Shown here in pieces: positions 8,167-15,353 of a stretch of DNA of 38,929 nt. The DNA comes from Candidatus Aminicenantota bacterium. Lineage in GTDB: Bacteria; Acidobacteriota; Aminicenantia; Aminicenantales; UBA4085. Location of the stretch: contig JAPKZI010000231.1 of NCBI GenBank assembly GCA_026393865.1, positions 1 to 38,929 on the forward strand, given 5' to 3'. Numbering within the stretch: the first letter of the stretch is position 1; every line of letters begins with the position of its first letter. The notes beneath the pieces were generated by a model that made no database searches, was not told where the DNA came from, and saw only the letters and a program-made list of their open reading frames with translations. A program made the translations under genes and the position numbers.

Positions 8167-9212
8167 TTGAGGTCAAACTGCCGGATGAAGCGGAGGTCGT
8201 TCTCGAAGAAATAGCGCATATCCGAGATCCCGTAGGCGAACATGGCCGTCCGGTCGATGCCCAGGCCGAAAGCCCAGCCGGAATATTTCTCGGGGTCGAT
8301 GTTGACGTTCTTGAACACCTGGGGATCGACCATGCCCGATCCCAGGATTTCCTTCCAGCCCGTCCCGCCGCAGATGCGGCAATCGGGGTCCTTGGCCCCG
8401 CAGGCCAGGCATTCGATGTCCACCTCGGCCGAGGGTTCGGTGAACGGGAAAAAGCTCGGCCGGAAGCGAATCTTGATCTTGTCGCCGAACAGCCGTTTGA
8501 GGAAGAATTCGAGCGTGCCCTTGAGGTGGGCGAAGGTGATCCCCTCGTCCACCACCAGCCCTTCGAGCTGGAAGAACATGGGCAAATGGGTCGGGTCCGG
8601 CACGTCGCGGCGGAAGACCTTGCCGGGGATGACGATCCGGATCGGAGGCTTCTGTTTCTCCATGACCCTGATCTGGACCGGGGACGTGTGCGTCCGGAGG
8701 AGAAGCTTGTCCGTGATGTAGAGCGTGTCCCAGTCGTCGCGCGCCGGATGGTGGGGGGGGAAGTTGAGCGCTTCGAAATTATAATAGTCCGTCTCGATCT
8801 CGGGACCGTCCTCGACCGAAAAGCCCATGGACAGGAAGATGTCCTCGATCTCCCGCTGGAAGAGGCGGATCGGATGGGGCGCGCCCCGGTATCTCTTTTC
8901 GCCCGGGAGGGTCAGGTCGATCTCGCGTTTCGGCTTGGCCGGCGCCTTGAGCCGGGTCTCGAGCCCGGCCAGCGTCTCTTGGATCTCGTTCTTCAGGGCG
9001 TTGACCAGCTGGCCCGCGGCCGGCTTCTCGTCCGGAGCGAAGGCCTTGAGCTCCTCCAGCAGGATCGTGACATAGCCGCGTTTACGGCTCAGAAACTGAT
9101 GGCGCAACTCGTCGAGCGCCTTCAGGTCGTTGATCTGGGCGGACTGCTCCGCCAGTTTCGTTTTATACGCGTCGATCGTATTTTGAAACGTCCTCAGATT
9201 AGGCGATGGCAT
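8163..9212 (-). CDS. pheS: Phenylalanyl-tRNA synthetase alpha subunit
   Basis: This is the catalytic alpha chain of PheRS (349 aa), which charges tRNA-Phe. The N-terminal coiled coil (about residues 1-90) leads into the class II core. Motif 2 lies around [21 protein letters not shown], and motif 3 is [29 protein letters not shown]-like sequence ([18 protein letters not shown]) is the usual substrate loop. A Cys cluster ([18 protein letters not shown]) is common in PheS. The start is the ATG at 9212, overlapping rplT by 14 bp; no other in-frame ATG is near. Confidence 0.97.
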   Translation of the reverse strand: MPSPNLRTFQNTIDAYKTKLAEQSAQINDLKALDELRHQFLSRKRGYVTILLEELKAFAPDEKPAAGQLVNALKNEIQETLAGLETRLKAPAKPKREIDLTLPGEKRYRGAPHPIRLFQREIEDIFLSMGFSVEDGPEIETDYYNFEALNFPPHHPARDDWDTLYITDKLLLRTHTSPVQIRVMEKQKPPIRIVIPGKVFRRDVPDPTHLPMFFQLEGLVVDEGITFAHLKGTLEFFLKRLFGDKIKIRFRPSFFPFTEPSAEVDIECLACGAKDPDCRICGGTGWKEILGSGMVDPQVFKNVNIDPEKYSGWAFGLGIDRTAMFAYGISDMRYFFENDLRFIRQFDLK

Positions 9213-9555
9213 CTTTCACTTTCGCGGCGATGCGGCCGAAGGTCTGCGGCTGGTTCACCGCGAGCTCGGCCAGGACCTTCCGGTCGAGTTCGATGTTCAG
9301 TTGCTTGAGGCCTTGGATGAAGCGGCTGTAGGTCAGGCCGTTCAGGTTGGCGGCGGCCTTGACCCGGACGATCCAGAGCCGGCGGAAGTCGCGCTTCCGG
9401 GCGCGGCGGTCGCGGTAAGCGTACGTCAGGGCATGCTCCACCGCCTCCTTGGCTATCCGGTAGTTCGAGCTTCTCGCTCCCCAATAGCCCTTGGCCAGCT
9501 TGAGGACCTTGATCCGCCGGTTTTTCCTTTTAAAACCTCTTTTAACGCGTGGCAT
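9199..9555 (-). CDS. rplT: Ribosomal protein bL20
   Basis: This is bL20 (118 aa), an early-assembling 50S protein that binds 23S rRNA. Diagnostic sequence: [58 protein letters not shown] and [12 protein letters not shown]. The track ORF starts further upstream (9639), but the ATG at 9555 with GGAGTAAAA upstream is the family start. It lies 13 bp downstream of rpmI in the standard infC-rpmI-rplT operon. Confidence 0.97.
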   Translation of the reverse strand: MPRVKRGFKRKNRRIKVLKLAKGYWGARSSNYRIAKEAVEHALTYAYRDRRARKRDFRRLWIVRVKAAANLNGLTYSRFIQGLKQLNIELDRKVLAELAVNQPQTFGRIAAKVKDAIA

Positions 9556-9568
9556 TTTTACTCCATTC

Positions 9569-9769
9569 TTAGAACTCGTACGGGAGCATCTTCTTGACGG
9601 TCTTCCGGTCGGCCTGGCTGACGATGGCCTTCCGGCCAAGATTGCGTTTCCGCTTGGACGACTTCTTCGTCAGGATGTGGCTCTTATTGGCCTTCTTGTG
9701 GACGATTTTCTTTTTCGCCGTGACCTGGAACCTCTTTTTCGCTCCCCTGTGGGTTTTTAACTTGGGCAT
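9569..9769 (-). CDS. rpmI: Ribosomal protein bL35
   Basis: This is bL35 (66 aa), a small basic 50S protein: [18 protein letters not shown], then [20 protein letters not shown] and the VKKMLPY ending. AGGAGG lies 5 bp before its ATG, inside the infC reading frame. Its first 86 bases are also coding in another frame as the tail of infC. Confidence 0.97.
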   Translation of the reverse strand: MPKLKTHRGAKKRFQVTAKKKIVHKKANKSHILTKKSSKRKRNLGRKAIVSQADRKTVKKMLPYEF

Positions 9770-10325
9770 CTTTTCCTCCTGATTTCACAGGAACGAGCAG
9801 CGCCGAGACGGCCCAATCCTGTTTTCGAACGTTTCCGTCCGGTTTTCCCTGCCCCTGCACGTCCCCGATCACGCGAGCCAAGACCGCCAAGCCCATCTCC
9901 GGCCGCGATTTCTCGCGGCCCCGGAGCATGATCGTGATCTTGACCTTGTTGCCTTCCTCGAGGAAGCGCTGGACGTGCTTCAGCTTGAACGTGTAGTCGT
10001 GGATGCTGATCTTCGGCCGGAACTTGATCTCCTTGATCTGGATCGTCTTCTGGTGCTTCCGGGCTTCGTGGTCCTTCTTGTGGAGCTCGTAGAGAAACTT
10101 GCCGTAATCCATGATCCGGCAGACCGGCGGGACGGCCGCCGGGGCGATCTCGACCAGGTCCAGCCCTCGCTGCCGGGCGAGAGAGAGGGCGTCGGACGCG
10201 AGCATCACGCCCAACTGGTTCTTCTCCTCGTCGAGGACTCGGATTTCGACGGCGCGTATCATCTCATTGATCTTGTGGGGCTTCGGTCTTCCGCTCGGCG
10301 GAAACGGTTGTCTTCCTCTAAAAAT
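9684..10325 (-). CDS. infC: Translation initiation factor IF-3 with AUU start and C-terminal extension
   Basis: IF-3 (213 aa from the AUU) binds the 30S subunit and proofreads start-codon selection. The track begins at an internal ATG (10262), which cuts off [10 protein letters not shown], part of the conserved N-terminus. Reading upstream, an ATT at 10323-10325 lies 6 bp after a perfect AAAGGAGG and opens the frame, as in the AUU-started infC genes that are autoregulated by IF-3. The core shows [36 protein letters not shown] and [12 protein letters not shown]. The end is unusual: after [11 protein letters not shown] there is no stop. The frame runs 86 nt through rpmI to end ENRPQEGQ, giving a basic tail of roughly 30 residues. 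A frameshift near the end would give RRCSFL and a stop, which resembles IF-3 less. Confidence 0.93.
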   Translation of the reverse strand: MFRGRQPFPPSGRPKPHKINEMIRAVEIRVLDEEKNQLGVMLASDALSLARQRGLDLVEIAPAAVPPVCRIMDYGKFLYELHKKDHEARKHQKTIQIKEIKFRPKISIHDYTFKLKHVQRFLEEGNKVKITIMLRGREKSRPEMGLAVLARVIGDVQGQGKPDGNVRKQDWAVSALLVPVKSGGKDAQVKNPQGSEKEVPGHGEKENRPQEGQ

Positions 10326-10331
10326 GATCGG

Positions 10332-10339
10332 CCTCCTTT
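10332..10339 (-). promoter_or_regulatory. Shine-Dalgarno of infC
   Basis: AAAGGAGG on the minus strand overlaps the thrS stop codon (ATGTAAAGGAGG) and sits 6 nt before the ATT start of infC. It is the evidence that decides the non-canonical start and suggests thrS-infC translational coupling. Confidence 0.85.
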
Positions 10340-12122
10340 ACATGCTTACGGTTAAAGATTTATTGTCATTCAATCGTTTGACTTTTGCAAGGAATTCGCC
10401 CGTCTCCACCGGTCCCTTGTCGCCCTGGCCGTGGACGCGGAGCGAGGCGGTGCCGGCCACCACCTCCTTGTCGCCGACGACCAGGATGAGCGGGATCTTG
10501 TGGAGCTCGGCCTCGCGGATCTTGTAATTGACCTTCTCCCGGCGTTCATCGACCTTGGCCCGGAGACCGTTCTCGTCGAAGAAGGCCTCGAGCTTGCGGG
10601 CGTATCCGACGTGCCGGTCGGCGATGGGCAGGATCAGGATCTGGACGGGCGCCAGCCAAAGCGGGAAAGCGCCGTTGTAATGCTCGATGAGGACCCCGAA
10701 GAACCGCTCGAGGGACCCCAGCAGGGCCCGGTGGACCATGTACGGGCGGTGCTCCTTGCCGTCCTCGCCGACGAAGGTCATGTCGAACCGTTCGGGATTG
10801 TTGAAGTCGAACTGGATGGTCGTGCACTGCCAGAGGCGGCCGATGGCGTCCTTGACCTTGATGTCGATCTTCGGGCCGTAAAAGACCGCCTCGCCTTCCT
10901 TCCGCTCATAGCTCAGGCCGCGGATCTCGAGAGCCTTGACCAGGGACGCCTCGGCCTGGCGCCACATGTCGTCGACCCCGCAGTACTTTCCCGGGTTCTT
11001 GGGGTCGCGGACGGAAAGCTCGATCTTGTTGTCGACGAAGCCGAAAGCGGCCAGGATGTCGATCGAAAAGTCCAGGACGCGCAGGATCTCGTCCTCGATC
11101 TGGTCGGGCGTGCAGAAGATGTGGGCGTCGTCCTGGGTGAAGCCGCGGACGCGCAACAGGCCGTGGAGGACGCCGCTCCGCTCATAGCGATAGACCGTCC
11201 CCAGCTCGGCCCAGCGTAGCGGGAGGTCCCGATAGGACCGGCCCCGGGACTTGTAGATGGAGATGTGAAAGGGGCAGTTCATCGGCTTGGCGTAATAGTT
11301 CTGCCCGTCGATGTCCATCGGCGAATACATCGAGTCCTTGTAGAAATCGAGGTGGCCCGATGTCTGCCAGAGCCGTTCCCGGCCGATATGGGGGGTATAA
11401 AGGACGTCGTAGCCGCCCTTCCAATGCCGCTCTCGCCAGTACTGCTCGATGATCGCCCGAATTCGGGCGCCCTTCGGGTGCCAGAGAACGAGCCCGCTGC
11501 CGACGTTCTCGTCGAAGCTGAAGAGATCCAGTTCGGGCCCGAGCCGGCGGTGATCCCTTTTCTTGGCCTCCTCGAGGAGGAGGAGGTAGTCATCAAGCTC
11601 TTTCTGTGTCGGGAAGGCGGTCCCGTAGATGCGCTGGAGCTGCTGGCCTCTCTCATCGCCTTTCCAATAGGCTCCGGAGACGGACAGGAGCTTGAAATGC
11701 CGGATAGCCCCGGTCGAGGCCAGGTGCGGCCCAAGGCAGAAATCGAGGAAACTCCCCTGCCTGTAACAAGTGACGGAGTCGCCTCCCTTATCCCGGATGA
11801 GCTCGACCTTGAGAGTCTGGCCGCCGTCCGCGAAGAGCTTCAAGGCCTCTGCCTTGGTCATGGTCACTTTTTCGATGGGGACATTCTCGGCGGCGAGCCG
11901 GCGCATTTTCTGTTCGATCTCGTCAAGGTCCTGGACGCTGAACGTCTCGGCGCGCAAAAAGTCGTAAAAAAAGCCGTTGTCCACGGCCGGCCCGATGCCG
12001 ACCTGGGTCCCGGGGAAGAGATCGAGAACGGCGTGGGCCAGGAGGTGGGAGGCGCTGTGCCTCAAGACCTCCAGTTCGCTCTCCGCCTCCTTGTCCGCAT
12101 TCCTCTTATTGTCGTTGTCCAT
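10338..12122 (-). CDS. thrS: Threonyl-tRNA synthetase, lacking the TGS domain
   Basis: This class II synthetase (594 aa; about 642 in E. coli) charges tRNA-Thr. It starts almost directly in the N2 editing domain (LRHSASHLLAHAVLDLFPGT, with the HxxxH zinc/editing motif; CLGPHLASTG further on), so the usual N-terminal ~60-residue TGS domain is missing. The catalytic core has MNCPFHISIYKSRGRSYRDLPLR (motif 2 region with its Zn Cys), RVRGFTQDDAHIFC, and motif 3 near MVHRALLGSLERFFGVLIEHY. The C-terminal anticodon-binding domain is complete (PVQILILPIADRHVGYA). It heads the infC-rpmI-rplT-pheST run. A TATGAT -10-like box lies 19 nt upstream of the ATG. Confidence 0.96.
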   Translation of the reverse strand: MDNDNKRNADKEAESELEVLRHSASHLLAHAVLDLFPGTQVGIGPAVDNGFFYDFLRAETFSVQDLDEIEQKMRRLAAENVPIEKVTMTKAEALKLFADGGQTLKVELIRDKGGDSVTCYRQGSFLDFCLGPHLASTGAIRHFKLLSVSGAYWKGDERGQQLQRIYGTAFPTQKELDDYLLLLEEAKKRDHRRLGPELDLFSFDENVGSGLVLWHPKGARIRAIIEQYWRERHWKGGYDVLYTPHIGRERLWQTSGHLDFYKDSMYSPMDIDGQNYYAKPMNCPFHISIYKSRGRSYRDLPLRWAELGTVYRYERSGVLHGLLRVRGFTQDDAHIFCTPDQIEDEILRVLDFSIDILAAFGFVDNKIELSVRDPKNPGKYCGVDDMWRQAEASLVKALEIRGLSYERKEGEAVFYGPKIDIKVKDAIGRLWQCTTIQFDFNNPERFDMTFVGEDGKEHRPYMVHRALLGSLERFFGVLIEHYNGAFPLWLAPVQILILPIADRHVGYARKLEAFFDENGLRAKVDERREKVNYKIREAELHKIPLILVVGDKEVVAGTASLRVHGQGDKGPVETGEFLAKVKRLNDNKSLTVSM

Positions 12123-12141
12123 TTTCGTCGTCCGTTAAAAA

Positions 12142-12147
12142 ATCATA
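12142..12147 (-). promoter_or_regulatory. Candidate -10 box of thrS
   Basis: TATGAT on the minus strand lies 19 nt before the thrS ATG in an AT-rich stretch. No convincing -35 is seen at 16-18 nt upstream, so support is modest. Confidence 0.35.
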
Positions 12148-12167
12148 AAAAACCGCTTTGTTCGTTC

Positions 12168-12272
12168 GACAGCGGCCGGGGCCCCGGGCTTTGCCCGGGG
12201 GTCCACTTCCGCCGTACTCGCCCGTGGATATAAGCCAATGGCGAGTGGCGAGCCGAAGGCTCGTCCCTTGAC
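12168..12272. repeat. Palindromic repeat family B, copy 1
   Basis: A ~105-bp element lies between thrS and the tRNA. It has three hairpin segments (GAGCCTTCGGCTC, CTCGCCCGTGG...GGCGAG, and CCCCGGGC...GCCCGGGG), bounded on both sides by GAC (GTC on the other strand). It is about 95% identical by eye to the copy at 30693-30796, which is nested inside a family A element. The remaining thrS-tRNA gap (12273-12392) contains only a weak inverted pair, CCGGCCG...CGGCCGG. Confidence 0.88.
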
Positions 12273-12392
12273 CAGACCCCTTTTCGCCGTTTGCCGAATC
12301 CGGCCGCCTGGAATTTCACGTGAACACGGCCGGAATAACCATCAAACGATGACCCATATATCCGTCCGAAAAGACGCTCCTTCGTTCGCTAA

Positions 12393-12467
12393 TGGTAGGC
12401 GCGGAGGGGATTGAACCCACGGCCTCTTCCGTGTCAGGGAAGCGCTCTCCCACTGAGCTACGCGCCT
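12393..12467 (-). tRNA. tRNA-Val (anticodon GAC)
   Basis: The minus strand folds as a complete tRNA with encoded CCA. The acceptor stem is AGGCGCG/CGCGCCT (7 perfect pairs), the D arm GCTC-AGTGGGA-GAGC, and the anticodon arm CTTCC-CTGACAC-GGAAG with GAC in the loop. The variable loop is AGGCC and the T arm GTGGG-TTCAATC-CCCTC, followed by A73 and CCA. GAC reads valine codons GUC and GUU. One oddity is a U-U mismatch in the T stem (second pair). Confidence 0.96.
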
Positions 12468-12491
12468 ATAGTTGCCGTTTAGAGCGGATAC

Positions 12492-12520
12492 ATCTTAATG
12501 AAAACACCTTATAGAGTCAA
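12492..12520 (-). promoter_or_regulatory. Promoter of tRNA-Val
   Basis: TTGACT (-35, 12515-12520), a 17-bp spacer and TAAGAT (-10, 12492-12497) on the minus strand lie 24 nt upstream of the mature 5' end of the tRNA. Confidence 0.7.
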
Positions 12521-12533
12521 TTAAAAATCGTTC

Positions 12534-12680
12534 GGGGGAGGCCGCCCGTCACCACGCGGATTTTCCCCAGCGCGGAAAATCCGCTCGGACCTCGCTCTCG
12601 CGCTCTCGGAAAAACTTCGTTTTTCCGAACCGTGCCCGCGCTCGCTCTCGGACGGGCTCCGGGCGGCATTCCCCCTCGCT
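12534..12680. repeat. Palindromic repeat family C, copy 1
   Basis: A ~147-bp structured element. An outer stem (GGCCGCCCG...CGGGCGGCATTCCCCC) encloses inner hairpins GCGGATTTTCC...GGAAAATCCGC and CGGAAAAAC..GTTTTTCCG, plus runs of CGCTCTCG. Its reverse complement is nearly identical to the copy at 13797-13938. It occupies most of the tRNA-to-pseudogene gap together with the family A copy that follows. Confidence 0.88.
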
Positions 12681-12750
12681 CAAACGAAAATAAAGAAATA
12701 AAAAAAAAAGGAGAAACGAATTTCTTTAGCCACTCAATATGTACGGCTTT

Positions 12751-12880
12751 ATAAACCAGGCCGAGATGGCGGGGTCGCCCCCAAGGCTCCCATAGCGGAG
12801 GGGGGTCCCCTCGGCTTAGCCGAGGGGGGAACCGACGGGACTGGTTCCCCAGGGAGCCGGGGGCGACCCTGTCGTCTCGG
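12751..12880. repeat. Palindromic repeat family A, copy 1
   Basis: A ~130-bp element whose outer arms CCGAGA...GGGTCGCCCCC and GGGGGCGACCC...TCTCGG pair with each other. Inside are a perfect hairpin CCCCTCGGCTTAGCCGAGGGG and GGAACC-GACGGGACT-GGTTCC. Other copies are at 13641, 23817 and 30641. Its right end supplies the -35 region of the following pseudogene. Confidence 0.9.
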
Positions 12881-12907
12881 CGACAAGTTCCGTAATTCTG
12901 TTATAAT
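12880..12907 (+). promoter_or_regulatory. Promoter of the metallophosphoesterase pseudogene
   Basis: GCGACA, a 16-bp spacer and a perfect TATAAT (12902-12907), with the ATG only 6 nt after the -10 box and no Shine-Dalgarno. The arrangement predicts a leaderless transcript. The -35 lies at the edge of a family A repeat. Confidence 0.6.
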
Positions 12908-12913
12908 TAGCTT

Positions 12914-13287
12914 ATGATCGGTATCATGGCCGATTCCCACGACAATTTGATCGCCGTCAGGCGAGCGGTCGAACTGTTCAAGAACGCCGGGTGCGACCTC
13001 GTCATTCACGCCGGGGATTTCGTCGCCCCGTTCGCCGCCCGGGAGCTGGCCAAGGCCGGATGCCCGCTCAAAGCGGTCTTCGGGAACTGCGACGGTGAAA
13101 AAAAGGGGCTGGCCGCAGCCATTCAACCCTTCGGCGAGATCAGGGAAGCGCCTCTTAAGTTTAAATATAATCAAATCAATATCCTGGTGACCCATATGAA
13201 CGCGCCCGCGGCGGCTGGCTGACCGGGAAAAGCACGGTCGCTCTGTTCGATCCGGCAACGGGCGACGCGCGCATCATAGGAGTCTGA
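12914..13287 (+). pseudogene. YfcE/MJ0936-type phosphodiesterase, internal deletion and frameshift
   Basis: This is the remnant of a small calcineurin-like phosphodiesterase (TIGR00040-type, normally about 160-180 aa). The N-terminal part is intact: MIGIMADSHDN (metal Asp/His), CDLVIHAGDFV (GD), VFGNCDGE (GNxD) and INILVTHMNAP (first late His). It then jumps, out of frame, to GGWLTGKSTVALFDPATGDARIIGV and a TGA at 13285-13287, which is the usual C-terminus of this family. About 60 codons carrying the GHTH metal motif and the NPGE segment are missing, and the join shifts the frame, so translation of the head stops at 13222. Without GHTH the product should be inactive. The deletion sits in the repeat-rich region. 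Confidence 0.88.
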
Positions 13288-13390
13288 TCTGGCCCATCCG
13301 ATCAATCGGCGGCAGAAACCGACGTGGCGGCCGGTCCGGAAGCCCCTTCCCCCTGTTTCAAAGCTCCGCCCTGACAAAAAGAGATTAAAT

Positions 13391-13462
13391 GGGGACGACG
13401 CATCCTGTCCCCTAAAAAGAAAAGGCTAATTGGAGAATATGGGGACAGGATGCGTCGTCCCC
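13391..13462. repeat. Paired inverted REP (family D, REPIN-like), 72 bp
   Basis: Perfect 22-bp inverted arms, GGGGACGACGCATCCTGTCC(CC) at 13391-13412 and its complement at 13441-13462, are separated by a 28-bp AT-rich loop. This is the classical organisation of a REPIN. It resembles the palindromes at 1175 and 1629. The stretch 13288-13390 upstream of it shows nothing recognisable. Confidence 0.9.
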
Positions 13463-13504
13463 CTTAACCCAGCGTTCGAAGCGAGCGGGGTTCCCCAGAT
13501 GGAT

Positions 13505-13576
13505 GAACGCACTCATAAAATTAGCTGGGGCGAGGGGGTATGCCGCCCGGAACCCGTCCGAGAGCGAGAGCGGGCA
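13505..13576 (+). repeat. Family C partial copy (72-bp left segment)
   Basis: GAACGCACTCATAAAATTAG... through GAGAGCGGGCA is repeated almost identically in direct orientation at 13768-13839. Only the left ~43 bp of the family C core are present. After it come unrelated bases, including GCGAGCGAAGAAACGGGCGAA (13593-13613), which recurs inverted at 30977-30997. Confidence 0.82.
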
Positions 13577-13640
13577 CTTTTCTTGTATGCTTGCGAGCGA
13601 AGAAACGGGCGAATTCTCTTTCGGAAAAACACCAATCAGT

Positions 13641-13768
13641 TTCGAAGATGCGACGGCAGGGCTGGCCCTAAGGCCCCCATAGCGGAGGGGGGTCCCCTCG
13701 GCTTAGCCGAGGGGGGAACCGACGGGACTGGTTCCCCAGGGGGAGCGAATAGGACCCTCACAGCGTCG
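13641..13768. repeat. Palindromic repeat family A, copy 2
   Basis: Same core as the other A copies: GGCCCCCATAGCGGAGGGGG, CCCCTCGGCTTAGCCGAGGGG and GGAACCGACGGGACTGGTTCC. It lies between the two direct copies of the family C left segment. Confidence 0.88.
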
Positions 13769-13938
13769 AACGCACTCAAAAAATTGGCTGGGGCGAGGGG
13801 GTATGCCGCCCGGAACCCGTCCGAGAGCGAGAGCGGGCATGGTTCGGAAAAACAGAGTTTTTCCGAGAGCTCGAGAGCGAGGTCCGAGCGGATTTTCCGC
13901 GCTGGGGAAAATCCGCGTGGTGACGGGCGGCATCCCCC
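13768..13938. repeat. Family C copy 3, complete
   Basis: A complete element in inverted orientation to the copy at 12534-12680. The outer stem is GGGGGTATGCCGCCCG...CGGGCGGCATCCCCC (13797-13938), with inner hairpins CGGAAAAACAGAGTTTTTCCG and GCGGATTTTCC...GGAAAATCCGC. The first 29 bases are the flank shared with 13505. It ends 11 bp before the -35 of the downstream operon. Confidence 0.88.
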
Positions 13939-13949
13939 GAGCCCCCCTC

Positions 13950-13978
13950 TTGAGGAAAGAGGCGTTTTCGGGTATACT
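13950..13978 (+). promoter_or_regulatory. Promoter of the GTPase-arcC-argF operon
   Basis: TTGAGG (13950-13955), a 17-bp spacer and TATACT (13973-13978), followed by an AT-rich start region and a leader of about 50 nt that ends with GGAGGAGAGG before the ATG at 14036. Confidence 0.65.
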
Positions 13979-14035
13979 ATCCTTTTTAATTCTGACAATT
14001 TATCATTTGGACGCGATTCTGGAGGAGAGGTATAT

Positions 14036-15340
14036 ATGAAAAAAGTGATCATCATGGGCGCCGCCGGGCGGGATTTCCACAATTTCAACACCTATTTCCG
14101 GGACAACCCGCACTTCCAGGTCGTCGCCTTCACCGCGACCCAGATCCCGGACATCGCCGGCCGGAAATATCCGGCCGCACTGGCCGGCAAGTTGTACCCC
14201 GAGGGCATTCCGATCTTCGCCGAAGAGGACCTCGACAACCTGATCAAGAAACACGGCGTGACCAAGGTCTATTTCTCCTACAGCGACGTCTCCCATGAGT
14301 ACGTCATGCACAAAGCCTCCCAGGTCCAGGCGGCCGGGGCGAGCTTCGTCCTCCTCGGCCCCCAGGACACGATGATCAAGAGCCGGAAGCCTCTCGTGTC
14401 GGTGTGCGCGGTCCGGACCGGCTGCGGCAAGAGCCAGACGTCCCGCAAGGTCTCCAAGATCCTCAAGGCCAAGGGACATCAGGTGGCGGCCATCCGCCAT
14501 CCCATGCCTTACGGCGACCTCGAGAAACAAAAGGTCCAGCGCTTCGCGACCTACGAGGACCTGGACAGGCACGAGTGCACCATCGAGGAACGCGAAGAGT
14601 ACGAGCCCTACATCAAGAACGGGCTCATCGTCTATGCCGGGGTCGATTACGAGGCCATCCTCCGCGAAGCTGAAAAGGAAGCCGACGTCATCCTCTGGGA
14701 CGGCGGCAACAACGACTTCCCCTTCTATAAATCCGACCTGGAGATCGTGGTCGTCGACCCCCATCGCCCGGGCCACGAGATGCTCTATTACCCCGGCGAA
14801 ACGAACTTCCGCCGCGCGGACGTCCTCGTCGTCAACAAGCTCAACACCGCCTCCCAGGAGAACGTGGACTTGATCATGGCCAACATCCGGAAGATCAATC
14901 CGTCGGCCGCGATCATCCGGGCCAACTCGACGATCATCGTCGAGGACGGCGAGCGGATCCGGGGCAAGCGCGTCCTCGTCATCGAGGACGGCCCGACCGT
15001 GACCCACGGCGGGATGACCTTCGGCGCGGGCTTCGTCGCCGCCCGGCAGTTCGGCGCGGCCCAGATCGTCGACCCGCGGCCCGCGGCCGTGGGCAGCATC
15101 AAAAAGACGTTCGAAAAATACAACCATCTCGAGAAGGTCCTGCCGGCCATGGGCTACGGCGAGACGCAGGTCAAGGAGCTGTCCGAGACCATCGCCCGGA
15201 CCGACTGCGACCTGATCGTTTCCGGCACGCCGATCGACCTCAACCGCCTGGTCAAAACGCGGCAGCCCCTGCTCTCCATCGGCTACGAGCTCGAAGAAAT
15301 CGGGACGCCCACGCTCGAGGACGTGCTCAGGAAGTTCTGA
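14036..15340 (+). CDS. Cyclic 2,3-diphosphoglycerate synthetase-like GTPase
   Basis: A 434-aa P-loop protein that resembles archaeal cyclic-2,3-diphosphoglycerate synthetase and the bacterial GTPases annotated after it. The N-terminal ~115 residues look Rossmann-like (MKKVIIMGAAGRDFHNFNTYF). A Walker A motif follows at about residue 124 (VRTGCGKSQTSRKVSKIL), then ILWDGGNNDFPF and VLVVNKLNTAS, which resembles an NKxD nucleotide-base motif. The start is the ATG at 14036 with GGAGGAGAGG upstream. The track ORF from 13430 reads through repeats and is rejected. It is 13 bp ahead of carbamate kinase and heads the operon. Whether a bacterium makes cyclic diphosphoglycerate with it is doubtful; a role linked to carbamoyl-phosphate metabolism is suggested only by context. 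Confidence 0.85.
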   Translation: MKKVIIMGAAGRDFHNFNTYFRDNPHFQVVAFTATQIPDIAGRKYPAALAGKLYPEGIPIFAEEDLDNLIKKHGVTKVYFSYSDVSHEYVMHKASQVQAAGASFVLLGPQDTMIKSRKPLVSVCAVRTGCGKSQTSRKVSKILKAKGHQVAAIRHPMPYGDLEKQKVQRFATYEDLDRHECTIEEREEYEPYIKNGLIVYAGVDYEAILREAEKEADVILWDGGNNDFPFYKSDLEIVVVDPHRPGHEMLYYPGETNFRRADVLVVNKLNTASQENVDLIMANIRKINPSAAIIRANSTIIVEDGERIRGKRVLVIEDGPTVTHGGMTFGAGFVAARQFGAAQIVDPRPAAVGSIKKTFEKYNHLEKVLPAMGYGETQVKELSETIARTDCDLIVSGTPIDLNRLVKTRQPLLSIGYELEEIGTPTLEDVLRKF

Positions 15341-15353
15341 CGCCCGAGGATCC

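Noticed and set aside
9780-9860. Frameshift at the infC 3' end
   Set aside because: The alternative frame ends RRCSFL-stop and fits IF-3 less well than SALLVPVK; kept as an overlap but flagged for checking.
12160-14000. CRISPR array among the repeats
   Set aside because: The repeats are long, few, unequally spaced and in both orientations; there are no regular spacers and no cas genes.
13430-14035. 200-residue N-terminal extension of the GTPase gene
   Set aside because: It is translated from repeats A, C and D; a promoter and a strong Shine-Dalgarno sit directly before the ATG at 14036.
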